Shown here: in pieces, positions 10,088 to 21,069 of the stretch
How the letters are laid out: every line of letters begins with the position of its first letter
Numbering within the stretch: position 1 is the first letter of the stretch
The notes under the pieces: model-generated
What the model saw: the letters and a program-made list of their open reading frames with translations, nothing else
Told to the model about the DNA's origin: nothing
Database searches by the model: none
Program-made: the position numbers and the translations under genes
NCBI RefSeq assembly: GCF_023554995.1
Contig: NZ_JAMJPK010000004.1
Span: 1-64,000 of the forward strand
From: Halomonas gemina
GTDB lineage: Bacteria > Pseudomonadota > Gammaproteobacteria > Pseudomonadales > Halomonadaceae
Length of the DNA stretch: 64,000 bases
Direction: 5' to 3'

Positions 10088-10690
10088 TCAGGGCTGGCAG
10101 CAATAAAGTCGAGCCGGCAGCACGTTGAGCAACTCGAAATCGCACTCCACCTTGGAAAAGACGCGACGCAGGTCGGGCAATACCCGGGAGGAGAATTGGT
10201 AGATCAGCATGGAGCCCTGAGGCGAGAGGGCCTCCAGGCTGCGCATGAGGATGGACTCGCGGCTCTCGGCCGGCATGGTGCTGAAGGGAATGCCGGCGAG
10301 CACATAGTCGGCGGCGGGCAGGCCCAGGCGGGCCAGTTCGGCCTGGATCGTCTCTGCGGACCCCTTGATGACCCGCAGTCGGGCGTCGGGGAGCGACTGC
10401 TCGAGGAAGTCGACGAAGTCCTGGTTGGTCTCCAGCACGACCAGGGTCGATTCCGCAGGCATGCGGTGTAACAGCTCCTTCGTTATGGTCCCGACCCCGG
10501 GCCCGTACTCGACAACAACGTGAGCACGCTGCCAATCGACCCGTTTGAGCAGGCGCTTAACCAGGAAAGAGGAACTGGGAATGATCGAACCCAGCATTCG
10601 GGGGTGCTTGAAGAAATTACGCGCGAATAGGGAAAACTGTGCGCGTCGCACGGTTCCACCAACGTCTGCGGGTCGGTCTTGCGTCGTCAT
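10088..10690 (-). CDS. Class I SAM-dependent methyltransferase, PmtA/rRNA-dimethylase-like
   Basis: 200-residue Rossmann methyltransferase. Motif I is VVEYGPGVGTITKELL (about residues 58-73), with an acidic residue closing strand 2 (VVLETNQDF) and a GIPFSTMP motif in the position of the NPPY-like motif IV. The amphipathic N-terminus (FARNFFKHPRMLGSIIPSS) resembles that of small bacterial phospholipid N-methyltransferases (PmtA-like). Membrane lipid methylation is therefore plausible but not proven; rRNA adenine dimethylases share motif I but are longer. No operon partner. Confidence 0.7.
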   Translation of the reverse strand: MTTQDRPADVGGTVRRAQFSLFARNFFKHPRMLGSIIPSSSFLVKRLLKRVDWQRAHVVVEYGPGVGTITKELLHRMPAESTLVVLETNQDFVDFLEQSLPDARLRVIKGSAETIQAELARLGLPAADYVLAGIPFSTMPAESRESILMRSLEALSPQGSMLIYQFSSRVLPDLRRVFSKVECDFELLNVLPARLYCCQP

Positions 10691-10800
10691 GGGCTGGCCC
10701 TTTGCTTGAACGGAGCATGTCTCGACTCTAGGCCAGAGGAAGCGAGCGGGAAAGCCAGCGTGCCGATTTCACTCTCGACGCCCTGGATGGGCGGTGGCAC

Positions 10801-12978
10801 TCAACCATGCTGGGCGGCCTGGATCGCGGTCAGGGCGATGGTGTAGACGATGTCGTCGACCAGCGCACCTCGGGAGAGGTCGTTCACCGGCTTGTTGAGG
10901 CCCTGCAGCATGGGGCCGACGCTGACCACCCCGGCGCTGCGCTGGACCGCCTTGTAGGTGGTATTTCCGGTGTTGAGGTCGGGGAAGACGAAGACCGTGG
11001 CGCGCCCTGCCACCGGCGAGTCGGGCGCCTTCTGGCGGCCCACGCTCTCGATGGCGGCGGCGTCGTACTGCAGGGGGCCATCGATGCACAGTGAGGGTTC
11101 GCGCTCCCGGGCGATGCGCGTGGCCTGGCGCACCTTCTCCACGTCGGCGCCGCTGCCGGACTCGCCGGTGGAGTAGCTGATCATGGCCACCCGGGGTTCG
11201 ATGCCAAAGGCCGCGGCGGAGCGGGCGCTCTGGATGGCGATCTCGGCCAGTGCCTCCGCGTCCGGGTCGGGATTCACGGCGCAGTCGCCGTAGACTACTA
11301 CCTGCTCGGGCAGCAGCATGAAGAAGATCGACGATACCTGCCGATAGCCGGGCGCCGTCTTGATCAGCTGGAAGGCCGGGCGCACGGTGTTGGCAGTAGT
11401 GTGGATCGCCCCCGAGACGAGGCCGTCTACCTCGTCCACGGCCAGCATCATGGTGCCGAGCACCACGTTGTCCTGGAGCTGGTCCGCGGCCGTCAGCGCG
11501 TTGAGCTTGTCGGGGCGTCGTTCGGCCATCGGCTGCACGTAGTCCCGGCGGATGCCGTCAGGGTCGAGGATCTCGAGCTCCGCTGGCAGCTCGATGCCGC
11601 GCTGGCGGGCCACCTCCTCGACCTCCTCGCGCCTGGCCAGCAGCACGCAGCGGGCGATGCCGCGCTGCTGGCAGATCACGGCGGCTTCCACGGTGCGCGG
11701 CTCGCTGCCCTCGGGCAGCACGATGCGCTTGCTTGCCTCCTGGGCCAGCTTGACCAGCTGGTGGCGGAAGGCGGCAGGTGAGAGCCGGCTCGGATAGCCG
11801 CGGCTGAGGTTCTCCTTGAGCCACGCCAGGTCGAGGTGCCCGGCGACGAAGCGGGTCACCTGCTCGGCCCGCTCCGGGTCGTCGATGGGGATGTCGTTGG
11901 CCATGCGGTCGAGGCGCTGGGCGGTAACGAAACTGTCGGAGTCCACCGCCATCACCGGCAGCCCGCTGCGCAGCGCCGGTCGGCAGAACTCGATCATGGC
12001 CTCGTCCGGCAGTTCGTCGTGGGTCAGCAGGATGCCGGCCAGGGGTACGCCGTTCATGGTCGCGAGCGCCGCGGCGAGCAGGATGTCGTCGCGGTCGCCG
12101 GGGGTGACCAGCAGGCGGCCGGGGCGGAACACGTGCAGGGCATGGGAGGCGCTGCGCGCGCACAGGCTGGTGCCCAGCACGCGGCGGCTAGCGGCCTCGC
12201 CCTCGTGCAGGAAGCGCGCCTCCAGGGCCCGGGCAACGTCCAGCACCCGCGGCGCGGAGAGGGTCGAATGCCAGGGCACGGCGCCGATCAGCTGGAAGCG
12301 CTCGCCGCCCAGGGCCGGCAGGTAGCGGCGCAGGCGGTCGACCAGCTGTTCGTCACGTCGGGCGGTGAGCTCGGGGGCGGCCAGGGGTGTGGGGCTGTCG
12401 CCGTCGGGCAACGGGCGCAGCCGCATCAGGATGCAGCCCAGGGTGCGCGGCGACTCCACGCCATCGAAGGCCTGGGCGTGCATGTCGAGCCGCTCCGCCA
12501 GGTCCTGGGGGTCGCCGAGGTCACCGTCGGCGACGAGGATGGTGCGCGCATTGAGGGCATGGGCCAGCTGGGCATTGAGCCGGGTGGCGTAGCTGCTGTG
12601 CTGGCTGGGGGCGAGCCCCTCGATCACCACCAGTTCGGGAGCCTCGCCCGTGTCCGGGGAGACGACCCGGGCATGGCGCTCCACGGCCTCTTCCATCAGC
12701 TCGTCGCTGCGGTCCTCGCGCAGCAGGCGCTCCAGCCGGGCCTGGGGGAGCGGCGCCGGCGGTGACAGGCCCAGGGTGCTGGCCGCCAGGGCACAGGAGC
12801 GGTCCGGCCCGTTGCCGTTGAGCTCGTCCTGTCGGAACGGCTTGAGAAAGCCGGCCTTGAGGCCGAGGGTGTCCAGGGCGCGGATCAGGCCCAGACAGGC
12901 CGAGGTCAGGCCCACGCCGCTGTCGGTGGGCACCAGCAGCAGGTTGCGGGGCTCGGGGCGGTGGTCAAGTGGCGTCAT
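10801..12978 (-). CDS. pta: Phosphate acetyltransferase
   Basis: Interconverts acetyl-CoA and acetyl phosphate. 725 residues, the long three-domain form (714 in E. coli): an N-terminal P-loop-like domain starting [13 protein letters not shown], a central DRTGG domain (about residues 215-330), and the C-terminal catalytic PTA domain (from about residue 400) with [12 protein letters not shown] and the [10 protein letters not shown] loop. The start at 12978 overlaps the end of ackA by 14 bases, indicating coupling; the frame open upstream to 13458 is a shadow of ackA. With AckA it forms the reversible acetate overflow/assimilation pathway. Confidence 0.95.
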   Translation of the reverse strand: MTPLDHRPEPRNLLLVPTDSGVGLTSACLGLIRALDTLGLKAGFLKPFRQDELNGNGPDRSCALAASTLGLSPPAPLPQARLERLLREDRSDELMEEAVERHARVVSPDTGEAPELVVIEGLAPSQHSSYATRLNAQLAHALNARTILVADGDLGDPQDLAERLDMHAQAFDGVESPRTLGCILMRLRPLPDGDSPTPLAAPELTARRDEQLVDRLRRYLPALGGERFQLIGAVPWHSTLSAPRVLDVARALEARFLHEGEAASRRVLGTSLCARSASHALHVFRPGRLLVTPGDRDDILLAAALATMNGVPLAGILLTHDELPDEAMIEFCRPALRSGLPVMAVDSDSFVTAQRLDRMANDIPIDDPERAEQVTRFVAGHLDLAWLKENLSRGYPSRLSPAAFRHQLVKLAQEASKRIVLPEGSEPRTVEAAVICQQRGIARCVLLARREEVEEVARQRGIELPAELEILDPDGIRRDYVQPMAERRPDKLNALTAADQLQDNVVLGTMMLAVDEVDGLVSGAIHTTANTVRPAFQLIKTAPGYRQVSSIFFMLLPEQVVVYGDCAVNPDPDAEALAEIAIQSARSAAAFGIEPRVAMISYSTGESGSGADVEKVRQATRIAREREPSLCIDGPLQYDAAAIESVGRQKAPDSPVAGRATVFVFPDLNTGNTTYKAVQRSAGVVSVGPMLQGLNKPVNDLSRGALVDDIVYTIALTAIQAAQHG

Positions 12979-14158
12979 GGTGGCGCTCCTGCAGCAGCTG
13001 GCGGGTTTCCTCGGCGATGCGTCCCTCCTCGTCGGTGGGGATGACCCACACCTGGGGACCGCCCGCGTCGAGGTCGATGCGGCCCTCGCGGCCGCCCACG
13101 GTGGCGGCATTGGCCTCGGCGGCCAGGCGCAGGCCGAAGTGGGGCAGCTGCTCGACCACCCGCGCGCGCACGGCGCTGGCATTCTCGCCGATGCCCCCGG
13201 TGAAGGCGATGCCATCCAGGCGGGGCAGGGCACAGGAGAGGGCCGCCAGCGACTTGGCGAGACGGTAGCAGAACACCTCGATGGCCAGTTCGGCGCCCGC
13301 GTGGTGCTCGGCGGCGGCCTGCTCGAGGCGACGCATGTCGTTGGAGAGGCCGGAGAGCCCCAGCAGGCCGCTCTCCTTGTTGAGCAGGGTGTCGATTCTG
13401 GCGATCGACCAGCCCAGCTGGCGGGCCAGGTGGGCATGCAGGCCCGGGTCCACGTCACCGCTGCGCGTACCCATCACCAGCCCCTCCAGAGGCGTCAGCC
13501 CCATGCTGGTGTCGACGCTCTCCCCCTGCCAGACCGCGCAGGTGGAGCAGCCATTGCCCAGGTGGGCGATCAGCCAGCCGCCGTGGGGGCGCTCGCCGAG
13601 GGCATCGACCCGGGCACTCACATAGGCGTGGCTGCTGCCATGGAAGCCGTAGCGGCGGATGCCGTGGTTGCGATAGAGCCCTTCCGGCAGTGCATAGCGG
13701 TAGGCGCGAGGGGGCAGCGTCTGGTGGAAGGCGGTATCGAAGACCGCCACCTGGGGCAGGTCGGGGAAGAGCGCCAGGGTCGCCTCGACCCCCGACAGGT
13801 TGGCCGGGTTGTGCAGCGGGGCCAGGGCCACGGTGGCCTCGATGGCCCGGCGCACGCCGGCATCGATGCGGGTGGCGCGGGTGAAGCGCTCGCCGCCGTG
13901 GACGATGCGATGCCCCACCGCCACGGGATGCTGCCCTTCCAACTGCTCGAGGATGGCCGCCATGGCCTCGGCGTGGTCGGCGCCGTGCAGGGGGCGCGAG
14001 AATTCACGTCCGGCGCCGTCGACCCCGGTGAGGCGCGCATCCACGCCACCCAGGCGCTCGGCCAGGCCGGCTTGGCGAGGCTGGTCGTGAGCCGCGGGGA
14101 CGAGGGCATACTTGATCGACGAGGAGCCGCAGTTGATTACCAGTACCGGGTCGTTCAT
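12965..14158 (-). CDS. ackA: Acetate kinase
   Basis: Acetate + ATP to acetyl phosphate + ADP, cytosolic, 397 residues (400 in E. coli). It has the ASKHA-fold signatures: [13 protein letters not shown] at the N-terminus, the [11 protein letters not shown] motif, the [12 protein letters not shown] stretch, and GNGCSTCAV followed by [12 protein letters not shown]. Start at 14158 agrees with the family; the open frame further up to 14467 crosses the intergenic region. It is first in the two-gene ackA-pta unit and ends inside the pta start. A 253-base gap separates it from the divergent outer-membrane gene. Confidence 0.96.
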   Translation of the reverse strand: MNDPVLVINCGSSSIKYALVPAAHDQPRQAGLAERLGGVDARLTGVDGAGREFSRPLHGADHAEAMAAILEQLEGQHPVAVGHRIVHGGERFTRATRIDAGVRRAIEATVALAPLHNPANLSGVEATLALFPDLPQVAVFDTAFHQTLPPRAYRYALPEGLYRNHGIRRYGFHGSSHAYVSARVDALGERPHGGWLIAHLGNGCSTCAVWQGESVDTSMGLTPLEGLVMGTRSGDVDPGLHAHLARQLGWSIARIDTLLNKESGLLGLSGLSNDMRRLEQAAAEHHAGAELAIEVFCYRLAKSLAALSCALPRLDGIAFTGGIGENASAVRARVVEQLPHFGLRLAAEANAATVGGREGRIDLDAGGPQVWVIPTDEEGRIAEETRQLLQERHHDAT

Positions 14159-14411
14159 GGCGCATCCTGCTCTGAAGTGTCGGGGGCGCGTGCGGTGCGG
14201 CCGGGGGGGGCAGGCGAGTGGCCTTGGACAGAGCGAATCTAGCATGTTGCAGTGCGGGATGCAGTGACCTCTGCGGCTTGACGTCGGGCGCCCTGCCGGC
14301 GCCCTTTCTCCTGGCAGGGCCCCGGCGGCGGAACATCTTGCACTTTCGTCTAGGCTGTACCAGAATGACCCCTGAATAGGGAAACACTGTTTCCTAACTG
14401 GGAGGTTCACC
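14159..14411. promoter_or_regulatory. Divergent control region between ackA and an outer-membrane protein gene
   Basis: 253 bases with no gene. It must carry promoters for both flanking genes. An 8-base G run is at 14203-14210. The right part (about 14340-14400) is richer in A and T and ends with a good Shine-Dalgarno GGGAGG at about 14400, 7 bases before the rightward ATG. No clear operator palindrome was found. Confidence 0.4.
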
Positions 14412-14915
14412 ATGAAGACCATCACGATTTCCGCCGTTTCCGCCGCCCTGATGCTGGCCGGGGCCACCGCCCATGCCCAGGGCAGCCCGATGAACTACCA
14501 GCCGAGCCCTTACCTCGGTGGCGACGTCCTGTTCTGGGAGCTGGACCCCGACGGACGCGGCAACTTCGACAGCACCGGCCTGCGTCTGCGCGGTGGCGTG
14601 GCGTTCAACGACTACTTCGGGCTCGAGGGCCATCTCGGTACCGGCGGCTCCGATGGACCGGCCGAGCTGGACTACCTGGCCGGCGCCTATGCCAAGGGGG
14701 TTCTGCCGATCGCCCCGGAATTCCGCCTCTATGGCCTGGCGGGTTTCACCGAGGTGGACTTCGACGCCGATACCGAGAGCGGCTTCTCCTACGGCGCCGG
14801 CGCCGAGTTCGACGTGACGCATAACCTCGCCGTGGGCGCCGACTACATGCGCTACCTGGACGAGTCGAACTACACCTTTGACGCCGCCAGCGTCGGGGTG
14901 ACCTTCCGCTTCTGA
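14412..14915 (+). CDS. Small outer-membrane beta-barrel protein
   Basis: 167 residues with a clear signal peptide ([23 protein letters not shown], cleavage after AHA at about 22). The mature part alternates short hydrophobic beta strands with turns and ends in a terminal Phe (VTFRF), the C-terminal signature recognised by the BAM machinery. The pattern fits an eight-stranded barrel of the OmpA-transmembrane/OprF-like or surface-antigen group. There is no periplasmic peptidoglycan-binding domain. Function unknown; a hairpin follows it. Confidence 0.8.
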   Translation: MKTITISAVSAALMLAGATAHAQGSPMNYQPSPYLGGDVLFWELDPDGRGNFDSTGLRLRGGVAFNDYFGLEGHLGTGGSDGPAELDYLAGAYAKGVLPIAPEFRLYGLAGFTEVDFDADTESGFSYGAGAEFDVTHNLAVGADYMRYLDESNYTFDAASVGVTFRF

Positions 14916-14947
14916 TCTCCCGGCGGCCCCACGCCGCCTGCCATGAG

Positions 14948-14984
14948 ACGCGCCCCCGTCGAGAGACCGGCGGGGGCGCGTTTC
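14948..14984 (+). terminator. GC hairpin after the outer-membrane protein gene
   Basis: An 11-bp perfect stem (14948-14958 with 14971-14981) followed by TTT. It lies between the convergent barrel protein and thiC genes. The U-tract is short, so termination strength is uncertain. Confidence 0.6.
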
Positions 14985-15006
14985 ATGAGGGGTGAGGCGT
15001 CCGGGT

Positions 15007-16986
<1,980 letters not shown>

Positions 16987-17001
16987 TCAAGGCGGCGTGT
17001 C

Positions 17002-17100
17002 GCTTGATCCCTACGCTGGTCCTAGCCAGTTCAGGTTCAACGGGATCCATGCTCGAAAGCGCATGATCTCAGCCGTCGTCAACGGCACCCCGTCAAGCGT
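17002..17100 (-). promoter_or_regulatory. TPP riboswitch (thi box) of thiC
   Basis: Read on the minus strand, the conserved thi-box blocks appear in order: GGGGTGCC, then GGCTGAGA, then CCCGTTGAACCTGA, closed by a complementary outer stem (CTTGACG at the start, GATCAAG at the end). It is 90 bases before the thiC start. In this class, TPP binding blocks translation or causes early termination. Confidence 0.93.
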
Positions 17101-17188
17101 GGTGGTCAACTGCGTGGGCAAGGCCTATCTTGCCCGCCGCGTCCGGCCTGACCAGAGCCAGCGCGGGTCCTTCGATGGTGCCAGGCCG

Positions 17189-17857
17189 TCAGTCGGCGCG
17201 GTCCAGTCCCATCTGCCAGAAGTCGATCTCCAGGCGCGTGGCATACCGGAACACCTCGACGAGCTCGTTGAAGCGGCGCGGCGTCACCTCCGCCAGGCGG
17301 GCGTCGAGCCACTCGAGCTCGGCGCCCATGGCGGCCTGGAAGTCGTCGCTTTCGTACATGGCGATCCAGGCGTCATAGGGGTTGGCGCCGCCGCGCACGG
17401 TGAATGGCTGGGCCTTCAGCCAGCCGGCGATCTCGCCGTAGCCCACCAGGCAGGGGGCCAGGGCCACGTGCAGGTCGAGCAGGTCGCCGCGGTGGCCGGT
17501 GTCGAGCACGTAGCGGGTGTAGGCCAGGGTGGCCCGGGCCTCGGGCAGGGCGGCGAGATCGGTCTCGGCGATGCCCCAGTCGCGGCAGTAGTCCACGTGC
17601 AGGCCGAGCTCCACGTCGAGGATCGCCCTGAGCCCTTCGTGGGCCTGGCGCAGGTCGGCCAGGGTGCGGCTCTTGTAGGCGGCCAGGGCATAGGCCCGGG
17701 CGAAGTGGATCAGGAAGAGGTAGTCCTGCTGCAGGTAGTGGCGAAAGGCGCCTTGGTCGAGGGTGCCATCGCCCAGGGCGCGGACGAAGTCGTGCTCGAT
17801 ATAGGCGCGCCAGTCGTCCTGGCAGGCGGCGGTGAGGTCGCTGAAGCAGTAGCCCAT
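17189..17857 (-). CDS. tenA: Aminopyrimidine aminohydrolase (thiaminase II)
   Basis: TenA-family enzyme that, in studied members, hydrolyses aminomethyl-pyrimidine breakdown products of thiamine to the hydroxymethyl pyrimidine for salvage. 222 residues, all-helical, typical length. The probable catalytic Cys lies in ALAPCLVGYGEI, with conserved DYCRDWGI and the C-terminal EIDFWQMGL region. A strong GGAGG Shine-Dalgarno sequence precedes the ATG. It has its own TPP riboswitch and lies upstream of thiC on the same strand, so both pyrimidine synthesis and salvage are TPP-controlled here. Confidence 0.92.
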   Translation of the reverse strand: MGYCFSDLTAACQDDWRAYIEHDFVRALGDGTLDQGAFRHYLQQDYLFLIHFARAYALAAYKSRTLADLRQAHEGLRAILDVELGLHVDYCRDWGIAETDLAALPEARATLAYTRYVLDTGHRGDLLDLHVALAPCLVGYGEIAGWLKAQPFTVRGGANPYDAWIAMYESDDFQAAMGAELEWLDARLAEVTPRRFNELVEVFRYATRLEIDFWQMGLDRAD

Positions 17858-17938
17858 CTTGCCTCCGGTAGCGGTATCGATCCGGAGCGTGGGCGAGGGA
17901 GGGGTGGCCGAACAGGGCGCCGGGAGGGCGCTGGCTCA

Positions 17939-18050
17939 CCGCTTGATTCCTACGCCGGTACGAGCCGGATCAGGTTCCACGGGACCAGCGCTCGGTGTGT
18001 CTCGACACCCTGCGCCATCTCAGCCGGATTCACCGGCACCCCGTCAAGCG
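17939..18050 (-). promoter_or_regulatory. Second TPP riboswitch, upstream of tenA
   Basis: On the minus strand: GACGGGGTGCC, GGCTGAGATGG, a variable P3-type stem-loop, then CCCGTGGAACCTGATCCGG, with an outer stem pairing CGCTTGA against TCAAGCG. The fit is as good as in the thiC copy. It lies 82 bases before the tenA start. Confidence 0.93.
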
Positions 18051-18106
18051 AGTGGTCAGTCTAGCAGGCCGGCCGCGACTTGCCAGCCCGCCCAGGGACG
18101 GGATCG

Positions 18107-18727
18107 CTACTGCCGGATGGCCTCCAGTTCGAGGATCAGCTCAACCTCGTCACCGACCATGCCGTTGCCGACCCCGTAGGTCATCCCCCAGTCGCTTCGG
18201 GCGATGGTGGTGCGTGCCGACAGACCCAGGGTGTGCTGCCCGTGGCCGAAGGGATAGGCATCCGCCTTGTTGAGCGTGACCTCCAGGGTCACTGGGCGGG
18301 TCTCGCCGAGCAGGGTCAGCTCGCCCTTTAGGGTGCCCTCGCTGTCGCTGTGTGCCTCGAAGCCGGTGGCCTCGAAGACGATCGTCGCGTGGCGGCTGGC
18401 GTCGAGGAAGTCGTCGCTGCGCAGGTGGTTATCGCGCTCGTCGTGATTGGTGAATACGCTGTCGGTGGCGATCTCGACCGTACCGGAGTGCAGTTGCCGA
18501 GTCTGCTCGTCGTAGACGAACTCGCCCTGGCCCTCCAGGAACATGCCGAGCGTATCCGCGTAGCCGACGTGTTCGGTCAAAAAGCCGATGGAGAAGTGCT
18601 CGGGATCGATCTCGTAGGTGCGCGGCTCGGCACTGGCGCTCTGAGGCGAGAGCACGCCCAGGGCCAGGGCAAGCCCTGTGGCGACCTGCCATGAGGCGCA
18701 CGGGGTCGGGGTGAGAGAGTGGGGCAT
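18107..18727 (-). CDS. YceI-family periplasmic protein
   Basis: 206 residues: a signal peptide (about residues 1-34, ending SASAEP) followed by the YceI lipocalin-like barrel (DPEHFSIGFLTEHVGYADTLG to the C-terminus). YceI proteins bind polyisoprenoid or amphiphilic ligands in the periplasm. The start at 18727 is preferred because GGAGG lies eight bases upstream; an upstream ATG at 18748 lacks one. It lies 50 bases downstream of a CDP-alcohol phosphatidyltransferase gene on the same strand, so the two are probably co-transcribed, and its ligand may be isoprenoid- or lipid-like. A second YceI gene is at 33051. Confidence 0.85.
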   Translation of the reverse strand: MPHSLTPTPCASWQVATGLALALGVLSPQSASAEPRTYEIDPEHFSIGFLTEHVGYADTLGMFLEGQGEFVYDEQTRQLHSGTVEIATDSVFTNHDERDNHLRSDDFLDASRHATIVFEATGFEAHSDSEGTLKGELTLLGETRPVTLEVTLNKADAYPFGHGQHTLGLSARTTIARSDWGMTYGVGNGMVGDEVELILELEAIRQ

Positions 18728-18777
18728 CGGGGTGTCCTCCCGGTTCATGAGTGGCGGCCGGTCCGACGTTCCTCTGC

Positions 18778-19383
18778 TCATCTTGTCGAGGCATGGCGGT
18801 ACAGCCAGCGGATATCGATGATGAAGGACCCGGCCAGGCCGACCAGGGCGCTTCCCGCCAGCCAGGTCGTAGCAGTGGTGCCAGCGACGGGCAGCAGGGC
18901 GATCATCAGGGCGGCCACCTGCCAGACGCAGACGGCCTTGCGGCGACGACTCTCCGGCAGTGCAGCGGTCAGCCAGGAGAGCTTGAGCCCGGCGATAACG
19001 AAAGCGTAGCGCATGGCCCCGATGGCCAACACCCAGGGCCCTGCCTTGCCGAGCGAGAGCAGCGCCAGGCACAGCACCAGGATCAGGAAGGCATCGAGTT
19101 CCATGTCGAAGCGCGCCCCGAACTCGCTCTGGGTAGAGGTGCGGCGCGCCACCGCGCCATCCACGCCGTCCAGCACCAGCGCCAGCAGGGCCAGGGCGGC
19201 GAGGGGAACGGCGTATTGCGCCAGCAGGCCGGGGTCGGCCAGGGTGCCGGCCAGCAGGGCGATCAGCGTCCCGCGCCACAGCGTGATGCGGTTGGCCAGG
19301 CCCAGGCCTCCCCAGTGGCGGGGCACGCCTGCCAGGATGAGCCCGGCCATGACCAGGTAGGCGACGGCGGCGAGCAGGAGCAC
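18778..19383 (-). CDS. CDP-alcohol phosphatidyltransferase family membrane protein
   Basis: Integral membrane enzyme of the family that transfers a phosphatidyl-type group from a CDP-alcohol to an acceptor alcohol. The full motif is present: DGVDGAVAR, eight residues, then GARFDMELD, giving the four metal-binding Asp residues. At least five membrane helices are seen. The GTG at 19383 is the only usual start codon, but the frame reads on as credible hydrophobic protein for 30 more codons to about 19473, where AGGAGG sits six bases before an ATC. The true N-terminus is therefore uncertain. It is divergent from the dehydrogenase-PTPS operon and may belong to that system; donor and acceptor are unknown. 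Confidence 0.8.
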   Translation of the reverse strand: MLLLAAVAYLVMAGLILAGVPRHWGGLGLANRITLWRGTLIALLAGTLADPGLLAQYAVPLAALALLALVLDGVDGAVARRTSTQSEFGARFDMELDAFLILVLCLALLSLGKAGPWVLAIGAMRYAFVIAGLKLSWLTAALPESRRRKAVCVWQVAALMIALLPVAGTTATTWLAGSALVGLAGSFIIDIRWLYRHASTR

Positions 19384-19666
19384 CCAGGGGCTTGCACCGA
19401 GCCATGCCCATAGCAGGGCCGTCGAGGCCAGCAGGACCAGGGCGCCTGCGCCAAGGTCACGGTTGATGGTGATGGCCTGCCTCCTGGCATGATGCAGTGC
19501 TCGATTGACAGTGCTGCATTGTGCGCCTCAGTATTCGTGTATCAATATTGTAGAAGATTGAGCATACCGCCAACAGCGTTGTCACATGGATTCCGCGGTA
19601 TCGATGTCGCCCATTGTCTCGTTACCTCCTGCGCCGACCGCTGATACTCCCGATACGGAAGTTGCC
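19384..19666. promoter_or_regulatory. Divergent control region at the head of the PTPS/glycosyltransferase cluster
   Basis: This region separates the leftward phosphatidyltransferase gene from the rightward dehydrogenase operon; its left 90 bases probably still encode the N-terminus of the former. The middle is AT-rich against a GC-rich surround and contains TTGACA at 19505-19510 and the palindrome CAATATTG at 19543-19550. A regulator cannot be named. Confidence 0.45.
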
Positions 19667-20653
19667 ATGCCCCATGCTACCGCTACCGCCTTCTGGACCC
19701 TGGCACCGGGCCAGGGAGCCCTGCGACAGGAGCCGCTGGCCACGCCAGGCCCCGGCGAAGTGGCCGTTCGCACCCTCTACAGCGGCATCAGTCGCGGCAC
19801 CGAGTCGCTGGTCTTCGAGGGCCGGGTACCGGAAAGCGAGTGGCAACGCATGCGGGCCCCCTTCCAGGAGGGGGATTTCCCCGGGCCGGTCAAGTATGGC
19901 TACGTCAGCGTCGGCGTGGTCGAGGCCGGTGAGCCCGCGCTGGTCGGGCGAGAGGTGTTCTGCCTCTATCCGCACCAGGACCGCTACGTGGTGCCGATGG
20001 GCGCCGTGACGCCGCTACCGGAAGGCCTGCCGGCGGCGCGGGCCGTGCTGGCGGCCAACATGGAGACGGCCATCAACGGGGTCTGGGACGCCGCGCCCGG
20101 CGTAGGCGATCGTATCAGCGTGGTTGGCGCCGGTGTGGTCGGCGCCCTGGTGGCCTGGCTGTGTGCCGCGATTCCCGGGGCCCGGGTGCAGCTGGTGGAT
20201 GTGGTGCCGGGGCGCTCGGCGCTGGCCGAGGCCCTGGGGCTCGACTTCTCCCTCCCGGCGGCCGCCCGGCACGAGAATGACCTGGTGGTGCATGCCAGCG
20301 GCAATCCCGAGGGGCTGCGCCTGGCACTGGCGCTGGCCGGTGACGAGGCGCGGGTGGTGGAGATGAGCTGGTTCGGCAGTGGCGAGGTGGCCCTGCCCCT
20401 GGGCGAGGCCTTCCACTCGCGACGGCTGACCTTGCAAGCGAGCCAGGTCGGGCACATGGCGGCCGGTCGCTCGACACGCTGGGACTTCCGCCGCCGCCTG
20501 GCGTTGGCCCTGGACCTGCTGCGCGCGCCCTGCCTCGACGCCTTGATCAGCGGCGAGAGCGACTTCCAGGAGCTGCCGGCAGTGATGCCGCGCCTGGCCG
20601 CCGGCGCAGGCGACGTGCTCTGCCACCGGCTGCGTTACCCGACCCTTTCCTGA
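19667..20653 (+). CDS. Zinc-type alcohol dehydrogenase-like oxidoreductase
   Basis: 328-residue medium-chain dehydrogenase/reductase-like protein. The N-terminal GroES-like domain carries SGISRGTES, and the Rossmann domain has [13 protein letters not shown] as nucleotide-binding loop (about residues 150-162). The usual catalytic zinc ligands Cys and His-Glu are not in their expected motifs, so it may be zinc-free. Start chosen at 19667 (GGAAG upstream); an in-frame ATG at 19586 would add 27 low-complexity residues. It is followed after 17 bases by a PTPS-fold gene and heads a five-gene operon of overlapping frames. The family's best-known relatives act on alcohols or on bacteriochlorophyllide-like substrates; the role here is open. 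Confidence 0.75.
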   Translation: MPHATATAFWTLAPGQGALRQEPLATPGPGEVAVRTLYSGISRGTESLVFEGRVPESEWQRMRAPFQEGDFPGPVKYGYVSVGVVEAGEPALVGREVFCLYPHQDRYVVPMGAVTPLPEGLPAARAVLAANMETAINGVWDAAPGVGDRISVVGAGVVGALVAWLCAAIPGARVQLVDVVPGRSALAEALGLDFSLPAAARHENDLVVHASGNPEGLRLALALAGDEARVVEMSWFGSGEVALPLGEAFHSRRLTLQASQVGHMAAGRSTRWDFRRRLALALDLLRAPCLDALISGESDFQELPAVMPRLAAGAGDVLCHRLRYPTLS

Positions 20654-20670
20654 AGCGAGGAGCTTGCCCC

Positions 20671-21069
20671 ATGTACCGCCTGAACGTTCGGGACCATTTC
20701 ATGATCGCCCACAGCTTCCGTGGTGACGTCTTCGGTCCCGCCCAGCGCACGCACGGTGCCACCTATGTGGTCGACGTCACCTTCCAGCGTCGCGAACTCG
20801 ATAATGACGGCCTGGTCGTGGACATCGGCCTGGCCGGTGAGGCCCTCAAACGGGTGCTCGCCGAGTTCAATTTCCACAACCTCGATGAGGTGGAGGAGTT
20901 CCAGGGCCGCAACACCACCACCGAGTTCATGGCGCGGGTGGTCTTCGAGCGTCTTGCCACGGCCATACAGCTCGGTCACCTCGGTGAGGCCGCCATGGGC
21001 CTCGACTCTCTGTGCGTGACCCTGCATGAATCGCATGTCGCCTGGGCCAGCTATGAGGGTGCGCTTTGA
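20671..21069 (+). CDS. Divergent 6-pyruvoyl-tetrahydropterin synthase (PTPS/QueD)-fold protein
   Basis: 132 residues, the length and fold pattern of the T-fold PTPS/QueD family. Two of the three zinc histidines are recognisable: His14 in MIAHSF and His28 in RTHGA. The third, normally the second His of HGH, is Ala30, and the catalytic Cys that precedes that motif in PTPS and QueD is not present. The pterin-anchoring Glu is retained (NTTTEFMA). It is therefore unlikely to be a standard QueD or folate enzyme and may bind or transform another pterin-like molecule. Stop and next start overlap (TGATG). Confidence 0.75.
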   Translation: MYRLNVRDHFMIAHSFRGDVFGPAQRTHGATYVVDVTFQRRELDNDGLVVDIGLAGEALKRVLAEFNFHNLDEVEEFQGRNTTTEFMARVVFERLATAIQLGHLGEAAMGLDSLCVTLHESHVAWASYEGAL

